64,000 nt of DNA. Origin: Acidimicrobiaceae bacterium (GTDB lineage Bacteria > Actinomycetota > Acidimicrobiia > Acidimicrobiales > Ilumatobacteraceae). Both the position numbers and the translations under genes were made by a program. The notes beneath the pieces are model-generated. The model did not search any database, had not been told where the DNA came from, and saw only the letters and a list, made by a program, of their open reading frames with translations. Of the stretch, positions 1 through 8,610 are shown one piece after another (the first letter of the stretch is position 1; each line of letters starts with the position of its first letter). Where the stretch lies: positions 124,001 to 188,000 of the forward strand of contig JACJWG010000008.1 in NCBI GenBank assembly GCA_020637235.1, read 5' to 3'.

Positions 1-372
1 ACCGAGGACTGGGACGGTGAGTCGATCAGCGCGATCACCCACCAGGGCGTGCGCGAGTTGGTCGGCCGCCTCGCCTCGCTCGTGCACGAGGCCCGCCAGG
101 AGCAGCCGGCCAACGAGGGCATCGTGATCATCCGACCCCAGGCCGAGGGCGCTCGCGTCGAACGCCTCGGCGACCACGAATTCCGCCTCGTCGGTCGTCA
201 GGTCGAGCGCGTCGTCGCGCTGAACGACATCACCACCCCCGAGGCGCAGGCCTACATCGATCACCAACTCGAACGGCTGCAGGTGCCGAAGCTGCTCGCT
301 CGGGCGGGTGCGATGGACGGCGACGTGGTGTGGATCGCCGACTTCAGCTTCGAGTACCAGCAGGGGAAGTGA
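1..372 (+). CDS. obg: GTPase Obg/CgtA, C-terminal part (5' end outside window)
   Basis: The frame is open from base 1 and ends at TGA 370-372, leaving 123 residues. They match the end of Obg: the tail of the G domain followed by the OCT (Obg C-terminal, DUF1967) domain, with the typical run from EGARVERLGDHEFRLVGRQV through the L-x-R-x-G-x-x-x-G-D-x-V-W-I segment to FSFEYQ near the end. Obg is a ribosome-associated GTPase acting in 50S maturation. The stop overlaps the proposed proB start as GTGA, so the two are probably co-translated; obg-proB is a common bacterial gene order. Identification rests on the OCT domain alone because the GTPase motifs lie upstream of the window. Confidence 0.9.
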   Translation, partial: TEDWDGESISAITHQGVRELVGRLASLVHEARQEQPANEGIVIIRPQAEGARVERLGDHEFRLVGRQVERVVALNDITTPEAQAYIDHQLERLQVPKLLARAGAMDGDVVWIADFSFEYQQGK

Positions 373-1466
373 CGGCCGCCGTGCGGATCGTCGTGAAGAT
401 CGGGACCTCGTCGCTCACCGACGAACTGGGTGTGATCGACGAGCAGGTGATCGAGTCGCTGTGTGAGCAGATCGTGCGCACCCGCGACCTCGGCCACGAG
501 GTCGTGCTCGTCAGCTCGGGCGCCGTGTCGGCCGGGGTGGCGGCGCTCGGGTTGCCCGCCCGCCCCACCGACACGCCGACACTGCAGGCACTGTCGGCAG
601 CCGGGCAGAGCCGGCTGATGGAGGTGTACAACCGCCATCTGGGCGCGCGTGGTGTGGTGGCCGCGCAGGTGCTGCTGGTGCCGCACGACTTCATCGACCG
701 GCGCCAGTACCTGCACGCACGGCACACCCTGGTGCGCCTGCTCGAGCTGGGATGCGTGCCGATCATCAACGAGAACGACGCCATCGCGAACGACGAGATC
801 CGCTACGGCGACAACGACCGGATCGCTGCGCTCGTGGCGCACAGCCTGTCCGCCGATCTGCTCGTGCTGCTGACCGACACCGCCGGGCTGTACACCAGCG
901 ACCCGCGCACCGATCCGGACGCACGGTTGATCTCGCGGGTCTCCGCCGACGATCCGTTGCTGGCGGTGAGCGCCGGACGGTCGGGATCGAATCGTGGCAG
1001 CGGCGGCATGGCGTCGAAGCTGGCGGCGGCGCGCACGGCGAGCTTCAGCGGCGTACGCGCCGTGATCGCCGCGGCGTCTCGCGCCGACGTGCTGGTCGAG
1101 GCGTCGAAGGACCTCGACGTCGGCACCACCTTCATGCCGAACGACCGCAAACTGTCGGCACGCAAGCTGTGGATCGGGTTCGCCTCACTCGTCGAAGGGG
1201 CGATCACCGTCGACGACGGTGCCGTGCGGGCGCTCACCGAGTGGGGTCGCTCGCTGTTGCCGGCCGGTGTGGTCGACGTGCGCGGTGCGTTCGTCGAGGA
1301 GTCGATCGTCGAGGTGCGCGACGTGCACGGCGAGGTGATCGCCCGCGGCATGGTGCTGTGCGACGCCGACACCCTGCGCACCATCAAGGGCAAGCGCACC
1401 GGCGACCTCCCCGCCGAGATCGCCCACGAGGTCGTCCACCGCGACGACCTCGTCGTGCTCGCCTGA
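369..1466 (+). CDS. proB: glutamate 5-kinase ProB (with C-terminal PUA domain)
   Basis: Catalyses ATP-dependent phosphorylation of L-glutamate, the first step of proline synthesis. The 365-residue protein is the usual length of the kinase-plus-PUA form. Visible motifs are VVKIGTSSL at the N-terminus, VSSGAVSAG, the INENDAI substrate loop, YGDNDRIAA, and SGGMASKLAAARTAS. The last 80 or so residues, with VVDVRGAF and LCDADTLRTIKGKRTGDLP, form the PUA domain. I chose the GTG at 369, which overlaps the obg stop by four bases; the GTG at 381 is possible and sits at a better distance from an AGGGGAA at 362-368. proA is not in the window. Confidence 0.95.
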   Translation: MTAAVRIVVKIGTSSLTDELGVIDEQVIESLCEQIVRTRDLGHEVVLVSSGAVSAGVAALGLPARPTDTPTLQALSAAGQSRLMEVYNRHLGARGVVAAQVLLVPHDFIDRRQYLHARHTLVRLLELGCVPIINENDAIANDEIRYGDNDRIAALVAHSLSADLLVLLTDTAGLYTSDPRTDPDARLISRVSADDPLLAVSAGRSGSNRGSGGMASKLAAARTASFSGVRAVIAAASRADVLVEASKDLDVGTTFMPNDRKLSARKLWIGFASLVEGAITVDDGAVRALTEWGRSLLPAGVVDVRGAFVEESIVEVRDVHGEVIARGMVLCDADTLRTIKGKRTGDLPAEIAHEVVHRDDLVVLA

Positions 1467-1513
1467 TCAGCGGACCGTCCTCCGCGCCGGGCGAGTCGCT
1501 CGCGCATGGCAGC

Positions 1514-2251
1514 ATGCCGGGCGTGATGCCTGCGTCGCCGCCGTTCCTGCGGACCCTCGGCCTCGCTCCCGACGCCTCGCGCACCGGGTACCCGCACGAC
1601 ATCCCGGCGGTGGCAGCGCTCGACGACCTCGAGTTCGGCGCGCTCACGATGCTGGTCGGGGAGAACGGCTCGGGCAAATCGACGATCATCGAGGCCGTTG
1701 CCGCAGCGACGGGCTTCAACGCCGAGGGCGGCAGCCGCAACCTCCGCTTCGCGACCCACGACACCCACTCGACACTCGTCCGCGACCTCGAGCTGCGGTG
1801 GGCCAGGCGACCACCGTGGGGCTGGTTCCTCCGCGCGGAGACCTTCTACGGGATGGCGACGGCGATCGCGACCGACGACCCGGAGTACGGCGTGACGGCT
1901 CACTTCCCCGACTTCCACGGGCGTTCGCACGGCGAGGCATTCCGCACCCTGGTCGAGAATCGGTTCACCGGCGCCGGCTTCTACGTGATGGACGAGCCGG
2001 AGTCGGCACTGTCGTTCGAGGGGCAACTCGGGCTGGTGCGGTTCGTCCACGACGGGGTGCGCGACGGTGCGCAGTTCCTGATCGCGACCCACTCGCCGCT
2101 GCTGATGCGGGCGCCCGGTGCCGTGATCTACGAGCTCGGCGACCACGGGATCCGGCGCCGCGAGTGGGAGGAGCTCGAGGTCGTGCAGCTGTGGCGTCGG
2201 TTCCTGTCGGCGCCGGAGCGCATGCTCGACGTGCTGCTGTCCGACGACTGA
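1514..2251 (+). CDS. AAA family ATPase (COG3910-like, ABC/SMC-type fold)
   Basis: About 245 residues. Walker A is GENGSGKST near residue 50, Walker B/D-loop is FYVMDEPESALSFEGQ, and the H-loop is FLIATHSPLLMRAPG, an arrangement typical of stand-alone soluble ATPases related to ABC and SMC nucleotide-binding domains (COG3910). There is no membrane segment and no transporter partner beside it. Substrate and role are unknown. Start is either ATG 1514 or ATG 1526; neither has a convincing ribosome binding site. It follows proB by about 47 bp on the same strand and is followed by a convergent GNAT gene. Confidence 0.8.
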   Translation: MPGVMPASPPFLRTLGLAPDASRTGYPHDIPAVAALDDLEFGALTMLVGENGSGKSTIIEAVAAATGFNAEGGSRNLRFATHDTHSTLVRDLELRWARRPPWGWFLRAETFYGMATAIATDDPEYGVTAHFPDFHGRSHGEAFRTLVENRFTGAGFYVMDEPESALSFEGQLGLVRFVHDGVRDGAQFLIATHSPLLMRAPGAVIYELGDHGIRRREWEELEVVQLWRRFLSAPERMLDVLLSDD

Positions 2252-2277
2252 CCCCGCCGCGCGGTGTCCGGCGTCGG

Positions 2278-2781
2278 TCAGGCGACCGGCAGCACCATGC
2301 GGATCTCCTGCGCGCACGGATCGTTCGGGTGCGGCTGGAAGCGGTCGGTGACCGCGAAGCCCATCCGCTCGTAGAGGCGTTGCGCCGGTGCGTTGCCGCG
2401 CACGACCCACAACTCCACCCGGGTCGCGCCGGCGAGCGATCCGGCCCAGTCGACCACACCCTGCACGAGGGCCACGGCCACACCGGAGCGACGGACCGCT
2501 GGCCGCGTCCACATCGACACGAGCTCGACGACCGCGTCGTCGGCAGCCGTGCGGAACGCTCCGATCACCCCGACCACCTCCGACCCGTCCCAGGCGAGCA
2601 GGGTGAGCCGCTCGTCGCCCGCCGCCGACGACGCGGCGCGTTCGCGCCACATGTCGTCGGTGAAGGCGACCTCGCGGTCGAGCGTGGAACCGAACGCTGC
2701 CGGGCTGTCGGTGAGCGCGGCGATCCGGACGGCCCGGAGCGCCGGGAACTCGTCGGCGGTGATCCGTCGGACCGTGGTCAT
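2278..2781 (-). CDS. GNAT family N-acetyltransferase
   Basis: 167 residues with the GNAT layout: N-terminal strand MTTVRRITADEFPALRAVR, a central strand WDGSEVVGVIGAF, the acetyl-CoA-binding segment VRRSGVAVALVQGVVDWA (variant of R/Q-x-x-G-x-G/A), and the LWVVRGNAPAQRLYERMGF motif that closes the fold. Substrate cannot be read from sequence; small-molecule or N-terminal protein acetylation are both possible. It is convergent with the ATPase gene upstream and divergent from nothing: the next gene (pspA-like) is on the same strand and ends 49 bp away. Confidence 0.88.
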   Translation of the reverse strand: MTTVRRITADEFPALRAVRIAALTDSPAAFGSTLDREVAFTDDMWRERAASSAAGDERLTLLAWDGSEVVGVIGAFRTAADDAVVELVSMWTRPAVRRSGVAVALVQGVVDWAGSLAGATRVELWVVRGNAPAQRLYERMGFAVTDRFQPHPNDPCAQEIRMVLPVA

Positions 2782-2830
2782 GTCGACATCTCAGCCGAAC
2801 CGTGAGGCCGGCGACGAGCGAGTTTCGACG

Positions 2831-3601
2831 TCAGCCCTCGGCGGGCTTGGGCTGCTCGACTGCGGGTGCGGCGGCCGGGCTGTCGAGACCGAGCTCGGCG
2901 CGCAGCTGGCTGAGCCGGCTCTGCGCCTCGATGTTCGCCGTCGCCTGCTCGACTTCGAGGATGCGGCTCTGCACCGAGGTCTCGGAGAGCTCGGCGGTCG
3001 CCTTCGCCTTCGCGTAGCGCGCCTCGATCTTCTCCTGCACCTCCTTGAGCGTCGGCACGTCGTCGCCGACGGTCTCGTTGAGCTGCGCCATGGCGGAGTT
3101 CATCTCCTCCTGCATGCGCGCCTGCTCGAGCTGGCTGAGGAGCTTGTTCTTCTCGGCGAGCTTCTCCTGCAGCAACCGGCTGTTCTGCGACACCGCGGCC
3201 TTGGCCTGGTCGGCGGCCTGGGTGCTCTCGATCACCATCGACTTCAGGCTCTCGACGTCGCGCTCCACCTGGATGAGCTGGTTCGCGATCGACTCGGCGG
3301 CGGTGGTGTACTGCTGGCTCTTCGCGGCATCGCCGGCCTTGTCGGCGTCGGCGGCCATCATCAACGCCTGGCGGGCATTGGCGTTGAGCTTCTCGAGCTC
3401 GGTCATCTTGCCGTTGAGGCGGATCTCGGCCTGCTTCTGGCTGGCGATCACGTTCGCCGCCTGCTCCTTCAGCCGGCGGTGCTGCTGCTGGGCCTCGGTG
3501 ATCGCCTGCTCGAGCTGCACGGCCGGGTCGGCGTTCTTCTCGAAGCTGCGGTTGAACTTCGCGCCGAGGTACTTCCACCACTTCTTGAGTGCCTTGAACA
3601 T
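2831..3601 (-). CDS. pspA: PspA/IM30 (Vipp1) family membrane-stress protein
   Basis: 256 residues, nearly all helical coiled coil rich in Q, A, K and E, starting with the amphipathic helix MFKALKKWWKYLGAKFNRSF that in this ESCRT-III-like family binds stressed membranes. The middle contains the usual IASQKQAEIRLNGKM and LKSMVIESTQAADQAKAAV heptads. The C-terminus ends in an Ala/Pro/Glu tail. The gene starts 10 bp after murJ and its own minus-10-like TAGGCT (complement of 3609-3614) covers the murJ stop codon, so it may be transcribed leaderlessly as well as from the upstream operon. Placement behind murJ suggests envelope maintenance. Confidence 0.88.
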   Translation of the reverse strand: MFKALKKWWKYLGAKFNRSFEKNADPAVQLEQAITEAQQQHRRLKEQAANVIASQKQAEIRLNGKMTELEKLNANARQALMMAADADKAGDAAKSQQYTTAAESIANQLIQVERDVESLKSMVIESTQAADQAKAAVSQNSRLLQEKLAEKNKLLSQLEQARMQEEMNSAMAQLNETVGDDVPTLKEVQEKIEARYAKAKATAELSETSVQSRILEVEQATANIEAQSRLSQLRAELGLDSPAAAPAVEQPKPAEG

Positions 3602-3611
3602 GCCGGGCAGC

Positions 3612-5189
3612 CTACGCGAAGCGGGATGCGATCCGGTCCCGCAGCTGGGTCAGCTCGTCCACCCGCAACACCGTCAGTGCCGCCACGTACACCACCAGGC
3701 CGACCACCGACGCGGCCACCACCCGCACCAGCGCGCCGACACCCGCGTTCGCGCCGACGAGTGTCGCCACGAGCCAGGCGGCCTCCATCATCACGAGCGA
3801 GGCGAGCGCCATCCGTCCGAGGCTCGCGAGGGTCGACCGGAGCGGGAAGCCGGGCACCTTGTACGCCAGCACCTGCAACGACCACAGCGCCGACAGCAGG
3901 TACGCGATCGCGAACGCCGCACCGAGGCCGAGCACCCCGAACCGGCCGACGAGCACGAACGCCAGCACGATGTTGACGACGTTCTCGAACAGGTTGATCA
4001 CGAAGGGTGTCCGGGCGTCGGTGTGCGCGTAGAACGCGCGCAGCACGAACAGGTACACCGAGAACCCGACGAGACCGAGGGCGAATCCGGCGAGCGCTCG
4101 GCTGGTGAGCAGCGCGTCGGCAGCGTCGAAGTTGCCGTGCTCGAGCGCCATGCCGATGAGCGGACGGCGCAGCACGAACATCAGCGCCGCGGCCGGGAAC
4201 GTGGTGAGGGCCACGATGCGCACGCCCATCGAGGTGCGATCGACGAAGGCCGGACGGTCGCGGCGAGCCACGGCGCGTGACATCTCGGGCGTGAAGGTGG
4301 TGACGATCGACATCGCGAGCAGGCCGTGGGGGAGCACGAAGAAGATGTACGCCTTCGAGTAGGCGTCGAGCTGCCCGCTGCCGGGGTTGGCGAGGTTCTG
4401 CACCACCACGATCGCCACCTGGTTCGCGGCCACGTAGCCGAACGTCCACACCGACAACTTCAGCAACTGCCGCACCGCGGGGTGACGGAACCGAGGGTTG
4501 AAGTGCAGCGGTACGTTCGCGCGGGTGAGCGCCGGCAGCACCGCGAACGCCATCACCGCGATGCCGATCGTGGCACCCAGCGCGAGCGTCCAGCGCAGCC
4601 GATCGTTGGTGAGCACCTCCACGAGCTGCGGCTCGCGGCCGGCCACGGCGCCGGGCACCATCAGCAGCGAGGCGATGATCACCAGGTTCGACAACACCGG
4701 TGCCCACGACGCGGCGAAGTACCGGCGCCGCGCCTGCAGCAGCGCGTTGGCGAGTGCGCTCACGCCGTAGAAGAAGATCTGCACCAGGAAGACGCGCGCG
4801 AGGGCCGTGCCGACGCGCCGGTACTCGTCGGGATCCACCCCGTCGGCGACGTCGATGGAGAAGAGGTGGAACAGATACGGCGCCGCCGCGACGGCTGCGA
4901 CGGTGAGAGCGGTCAACGCGAGCAGGGCGACGCTCAACACCGCACTCGTCGCCTCGTCGTCGTCGTCCTCGGCTTGACGGCTGAACATCGGCACCAGCGC
5001 CGCCGACAACACACCACCGAGCAGCAGTTCGTAGATGGCGTTCGGCGTGTTGTTCGCCCCGTTGTACGCGTCGGCGAGCGCCGTCTGACCCATCACGATC
5101 GCGAACACCATCACCCGGAGCAGGCCGGTGAGCCGCGAGAGCGCCGTGCCGGCGGCGACGACCAGGTTGCTGCGGAACAGGTTGCTCAC
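3612..5189 (-). CDS. murJ: lipid II flippase MurJ/MviN family
   Basis: 525 residues with 14 or so hydrophobic segments. It begins VSNLFRSNLVVAAGTALSRL and continues TGLLRVMVFAIVMGQTALADAYNGANN, the MurJ N-terminal signature including the conserved A-D-A-[YF]-x-x-A-x-x-x-P stretch. It belongs to the MOP exporter superfamily and flips lipid-linked peptidoglycan precursors across the inner membrane. GTG 5189 overlaps the upstream stop by four bases (GTGA), which fixes the start. No C-terminal pseudokinase domain is present, unlike mycobacterial MviN. Neighbours are a membrane-anchored coiled-coil protein upstream and pspA downstream. Confidence 0.93.
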   Translation of the reverse strand: MSNLFRSNLVVAAGTALSRLTGLLRVMVFAIVMGQTALADAYNGANNTPNAIYELLLGGVLSAALVPMFSRQAEDDDDEATSAVLSVALLALTALTVAAVAAAPYLFHLFSIDVADGVDPDEYRRVGTALARVFLVQIFFYGVSALANALLQARRRYFAASWAPVLSNLVIIASLLMVPGAVAGREPQLVEVLTNDRLRWTLALGATIGIAVMAFAVLPALTRANVPLHFNPRFRHPAVRQLLKLSVWTFGYVAANQVAIVVVQNLANPGSGQLDAYSKAYIFFVLPHGLLAMSIVTTFTPEMSRAVARRDRPAFVDRTSMGVRIVALTTFPAAALMFVLRRPLIGMALEHGNFDAADALLTSRALAGFALGLVGFSVYLFVLRAFYAHTDARTPFVINLFENVVNIVLAFVLVGRFGVLGLGAAFAIAYLLSALWSLQVLAYKVPGFPLRSTLASLGRMALASLVMMEAAWLVATLVGANAGVGALVRVVAASVVGLVVYVAALTVLRVDELTQLRDRIASRFA

Positions 5190-5869
5190 GTGCCGGGCGA
5201 GGTGGTCCCGGGTCCGGTGTCGAATCCCCGGGAACGTCCCGTGGTGTTCACCTCGTCGACGGCCTGCAGCAGCGCCTCGAGCTGGACGACGACATCGTCG
5301 ACGGCGGAGCCGAGCTCGGCGGTGCGGTCGGTGCCGATCGACACCTCCGCCGCCTGGCTGACGAGCTCGCCGAGGCGCGTCTGCAACGCGCGGAGCCGAG
5401 CGTCGGTCTGGGCGCGGGCCGCCCGGATCCGGTCGAGGGAGTCGAGCTGGTTCTGCACGGACTGGCGGGTGGTCGGGTCGGCGGCCCGTTCGAGCCGAGC
5501 CGTCAGCCCGGGGCCGTCGAGCTCGCGGATCGTGTCGTCGAGCCGGTCGCCGTGCTTCGCGATCTGCCAGCACTCGTCGACGCCCTTGTCGACCTGACGG
5601 CCGATCTCGGCCATGCGCGCCCGCAGGGGTCCGTCGGCCATGGTGGACACGATCTTCGTGAAGCGACGCTGCGCCGACTGGGCGGCTGCGACGTGTCGCC
5701 GCCACGGTTCACCGACGCCGAAGGGATCGATCCGGGCGGCCGACGTGCCGAGGCCCGAGGGACCACCACCCAGCTTCGAACCCTGCTGCGACGGGCGGAG
5801 CCGCCATGCCGCCCAGATCGCCAGACCGCACACGGCGATCCCGATGAGCACGGAGACGACGGTGGCCAC
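5186..5869 (-). CDS. membrane-anchored coiled-coil protein of unknown function
   Basis: 227 residues: one N-terminal membrane helix (about residues 3-24), a short Gly/Ser-rich linker, then alpha-helical, charged sequence to the end, with a Thr/Gly/Pro tail. No enzyme motif is visible. GTG 5869 has a TAGGCT box seven bases upstream, fitting a leaderless transcript. It overlaps murJ by four bases and lies downstream of a TerB-AAA+ protein. I infer a role in the cell envelope from its neighbours only. Confidence 0.7.
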   Translation of the reverse strand: MATVVSVLIGIAVCGLAIWAAWRLRPSQQGSKLGGGPSGLGTSAARIDPFGVGEPWRRHVAAAQSAQRRFTKIVSTMADGPLRARMAEIGRQVDKGVDECWQIAKHGDRLDDTIRELDGPGLTARLERAADPTTRQSVQNQLDSLDRIRAARAQTDARLRALQTRLGELVSQAAEVSIGTDRTAELGSAVDDVVVQLEALLQAVDEVNTTGRSRGFDTGPGTTSPGT

Positions 5870-5888
5870 GACGGCGAGCCTAGGTCGG

Positions 5889-7304
5889 TCAGACGTCGAC
5901 GGGGGCGATGTCGGACGACGTCAGCGTCGTCAATTGCTCGTCCGACGGATCGGTGAGCGGTGCCAGACGCATGGCCTGGTGGGCGACCGCCGTCTCGAAC
6001 AGGTTGCGCACGAAACGGGCGTTGCCGAAGCCGCGCGTGCGCGGCTCGTCCTCGATCATCGTGCGAACCCGGGCGAGCGCGCCGTCGGAGCAGTGGTAGT
6101 GGTGCTTGTCGCCCAGCTTCACGAAGATCGCCACGAGCTCGTCGGTGGTGTAGTCGGGGAAGAGGACGGTTCGCGTGAACCGGCTCTTCAGACCCGGGTT
6201 CGTGTCGATGAAGTCCTGCATCTCGTCGACGTAGCCGGCGGCCACGATCGCGAGGTCGTCGCGGTGGTCTTCCATGAACTTCACCAGCGTGTCGATCGCC
6301 TCGCGTCCGAAGTCGTTCTCGCCGCCGCGGGCCAGCGAGTAGGCCTCGTCGATCAGCAGCATCCCGCCGAGCGATGCCTCGAGTGTCTGCTGGGTCTTCA
6401 GCGCGGTCTGCCCGACGTAGCCGGCGACGAGCTTCGAGCGGTCGGTCTCGACGAGATGCCCTCTGGTGACGACGCCGACGGCTCGGTAGATCTGGCTCAG
6501 CAGCCGACCGACGGTGGTCTTGCCGGTACCCGGGTTGCCGGTGAACACGAGGTGCTTGCCGACCTCGATGGTGGGTAGGCCACGCTCGGAGCGCAGTTGT
6601 TGCACCTGCAACAAGCTGGTGAGGCGGCGCACCTCGGCCTTCACGTTGGCGAGCCCCACGAGCTCGTCGAGTTCGGCGAGCAGCTCGTCGATCGTTCGTG
6701 CCGGCGTCTCGACGATCTCGACCGACGCCGTGGGGGCTGCGGATGCGGTCTGGGCCGGGGGTGTGCCGGGCGAACCCGGCGCACCCGGCGTGGGGGCCGG
6801 GCCGCTCGCCGGTTGTCCGGGACGGTTGATGCCGACGGCATCCATCGCCTGCAACATCGCCGTGCGGAAGCCGTCGATCGCCGTGACCTCGTCGCTGGAC
6901 GGCACCAGGTCGAGTGCCGCCGTGACGTGCGCGAGGCGCAGTGCCCCGGCGTAGTAGCGGTGGCTTCGACGCTCGCCGTCGCGGGCGTCGGCCCTCAGCA
7001 GCAGGTCGAACAGCACGCTCGGACGGGTGAGCCACGTGCGCCGCCCGTCGAGCATGCCGCCCTCACGCAGGCGCGCGGCGGTCACGATCAGCGGAGGTTG
7101 CAGCCGTGGTCCGATCGCGTCGAGGAACGCGTCGAGCTCGGCGTCGGCCTGGCGGCCGTCGCTGTCGATCACCGCGCCGACGAGGTTGGACGCCTCGATC
7201 AGCACCTCCTGGCGGTGGGCATCGGCACCCGTGCCGCTCAGCGCGCCGAGCAGGGTGCCCACCTCGTCCACGAACCCACCGACGTCGGCCACGAGCGAGC
7301 TCAT
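5889..7304 (-). CDS. AAA+ ATPase of the CbbX/SpoVK type with N-terminal TerB-like domain
   Basis: 471 residues. Residues 1-150 are helical and contain VGAVIDSDGRQADAELDAFL, resembling the D-x-D-G helix pairs of TerB-like domains. A Pro/Gly/Ala linker follows, then a CbbX/SpoVK-class AAA+ module: LVGLANVKAEVRRL, Walker A TGNPGTGKTTVGRLL, the pore loop segment KLVAGYVGQTALKT, Walker B GGMLLIDEAYSL, sensor 1 VAAGYVDEM, and arginine finger/sensor 2 FPDYTTDEL and RGFGNARFVRNLF. ATG 7304 was chosen over an earlier GTG because TACGAT lies eight bases upstream. Such ATPases remodel protein complexes; the target is unknown. It heads the row leading to murJ and pspA. Confidence 0.85.
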   Translation of the reverse strand: MSSLVADVGGFVDEVGTLLGALSGTGADAHRQEVLIEASNLVGAVIDSDGRQADAELDAFLDAIGPRLQPPLIVTAARLREGGMLDGRRTWLTRPSVLFDLLLRADARDGERRSHRYYAGALRLAHVTAALDLVPSSDEVTAIDGFRTAMLQAMDAVGINRPGQPASGPAPTPGAPGSPGTPPAQTASAAPTASVEIVETPARTIDELLAELDELVGLANVKAEVRRLTSLLQVQQLRSERGLPTIEVGKHLVFTGNPGTGKTTVGRLLSQIYRAVGVVTRGHLVETDRSKLVAGYVGQTALKTQQTLEASLGGMLLIDEAYSLARGGENDFGREAIDTLVKFMEDHRDDLAIVAAGYVDEMQDFIDTNPGLKSRFTRTVLFPDYTTDELVAIFVKLGDKHHYHCSDGALARVRTMIEDEPRTRGFGNARFVRNLFETAVAHQAMRLAPLTDPSDEQLTTLTSSDIAPVDV

Positions 7305-7340
7305 CGCCGAGCATCGTAGGCCAGCCCCACCGACCTGACC

Positions 7341-7428
7341 GTGTGGTTGCGCCGGTCGCACGCCGGTGGAACCACACGGACGCGGCTGATCGTGTGGTTG
7401 CGCCGGACGTGCGCAGACGGAACCACAC
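7341..7428. repeat. doublet of 37-bp palindromes (REP-like), left copy
   Basis: Two palindromes at 7341-7377 and 7392-7428. Each starts GTGTGGTTGCGCCGG and ends GGAACCACAC, so GTGTGGTT pairs with AACCACAC, and inner CCGG steps extend the stem in the first. The two are separated by 14 bp (GGACGCGGCTGATC). The same doublet, with the same 51-bp phase, recurs at 8457-8544 on the other side of the single intervening gene. Confidence 0.9.
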
Positions 7429-7439
7429 GGACGATTGGA

Positions 7440-8381
7440 TCAGCTCGCGAGACGCAGGTCGAGCCGACGCCGCTCGAACAGCTGGACGAGCTCGGCCGTG
7501 ACGATCGCGAGCCGTCGTGCCACGTCGTCGTCGGTGACCCGGTTCACCTGCCAACCGAGGAGACCCGCCTGTCGGTCGTTCTCCTTGTCACGCTGTGCGT
7601 CGATCCGACCGCCGTGCCAGGTGACGTGGTCGACCGGGACCGCCCAGCGCAGCGTGGGGACCGCGATGTCGGCGTGGATCGCCCAGCCGCCCGGCAACTC
7701 CAGCCGGTGCTGGCGGACCATGCCCGGCACACCGGCCCGTCGGAGCGCGTCGAACAGCAGCACCTCGAGGTCGGAGTCGGCCGGCTTCAGCCACGCAGGT
7801 CGCGACGCCACCACACGCGCGAAGCGGGCCGAACCGGGTCGCGCGGGGTGAATCAGCCGGCGGCCGGTCGCGTGGATCGTGGGCATCGTGCACCACCCTC
7901 GGTCGAGCACCTGTTCGACGACCGATTCGAGGTCGAGGTCGGTGAGCACCGCCGACAGGTCGAACAGCAGCCGCGGTGGGCTGACCACCCGGATCCCGTC
8001 GGCGCGCTCGACCACGTCGATCGCATCGAGCACGTTGCAGCGCCGGAACCTGATCCCCTCGGCGGCGAGCGCGTTGGCGAAGTGCGGGACGCGAACGTCG
8101 ATCGTGGATCCGGAGCCCATGTTGCGCAGGCCCCACAGACGACCGGCGGCCCGGCCGGTGATCGCACCGTCGGGGCAGCGCAGGCAGATCGCTCGACACC
8201 GCCCCTCGAGCGTCACGGGCGCGCTGCGGGCCCGGTACACACCCTTGTGTACGGGGACGAGGAACCCCTGCGCCACGAGGCGCTCGCGTTGGTCGACCGT
8301 GACGCCGAGGGCTCGGAGCTCGGTGTCGCCGGCGATGCCGTGGAAGGTGCGGAAGTGATCTGCGAGATCGGTGGTGAACAC
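7440..8381 (-). CDS. AbiEi-like winged-helix / DUF559 (Vsr-like) fusion protein
   Basis: 313 residues. The N-terminus (1-90) has the winged-helix and LVPVHKGVYRARSAP pattern of AbiEi-type antitoxin domains. The C-terminus (about 203-300) looks like DUF559, a Vsr/PD-(D/E)XK relative: SDLEVLLFDALRRAG, HADIAVPTLRWAVPVDH, WHGGR, then KENDRQAGLLGWQVNRVTDDDV. The expected Glu of the v-E-v-D-G strand is Pro249 here, while D238, D251 and the D269-R270 pair remain, so nuclease activity is doubtful. GTG 8381 follows a GAGAGGA eight bases upstream. No toxin partner is adjacent. It is flanked on both sides by the 37-bp palindrome doublets, which suggests a mobile or repeat-associated unit. Confidence 0.75.
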   Translation of the reverse strand: MFTTDLADHFRTFHGIAGDTELRALGVTVDQRERLVAQGFLVPVHKGVYRARSAPVTLEGRCRAICLRCPDGAITGRAAGRLWGLRNMGSGSTIDVRVPHFANALAAEGIRFRRCNVLDAIDVVERADGIRVVSPPRLLFDLSAVLTDLDLESVVEQVLDRGWCTMPTIHATGRRLIHPARPGSARFARVVASRPAWLKPADSDLEVLLFDALRRAGVPGMVRQHRLELPGGWAIHADIAVPTLRWAVPVDHVTWHGGRIDAQRDKENDRQAGLLGWQVNRVTDDDVARRLAIVTAELVQLFERRRLDLRLAS

Positions 8382-8456
8382 GGGCGCGTCCTCTCGGCCG
8401 GGTACTGGCGGGGGAACGCGTGGGCGAACGTATCGCCCGCACGTGGGTTCGCGTCC

Positions 8457-8544
8457 GTGTGGTTGCGTCGGTCGTGCGCCGGTGGAACCACACGCACGCG
8501 GTTGATCGTGTGGTTGCGCCGGTCGTGGGCCGGTGGAACCACAC
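8457..8544. repeat. doublet of 37-bp palindromes (REP-like), right copy
   Basis: Palindromes at 8457-8493 and 8508-8544, same termini (GTGTGGTTGCG ... GGTGGAACCACAC) and same 14-bp separator (GCACGCGGTTGATC, two substitutions from the left copy). Orientation is the same as the left doublet, so the gene between lies inside a pair of direct repeats about 1.1 kb apart. The doublet falls between the AbiEi-like gene and the divergent moxR start. Confidence 0.9.
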
Positions 8545-8610
8545 GGACGGGAGGGCGGGCGGTGCAACACGGTTGACCCCGCGGTCAAGGCGGCGGTTAG
8601 GGTGCAACGC

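Noticed and set aside
803..2650. Long minus-strand frame opposite proB and the ATPase
   Set aside because: Antisense to recognised genes; composition is shadow-like.
7341..8544. CRISPR array
   Set aside because: Four palindromes in two doublets with a constant 14-bp spacer and a gene between them; no series of unique spacers.
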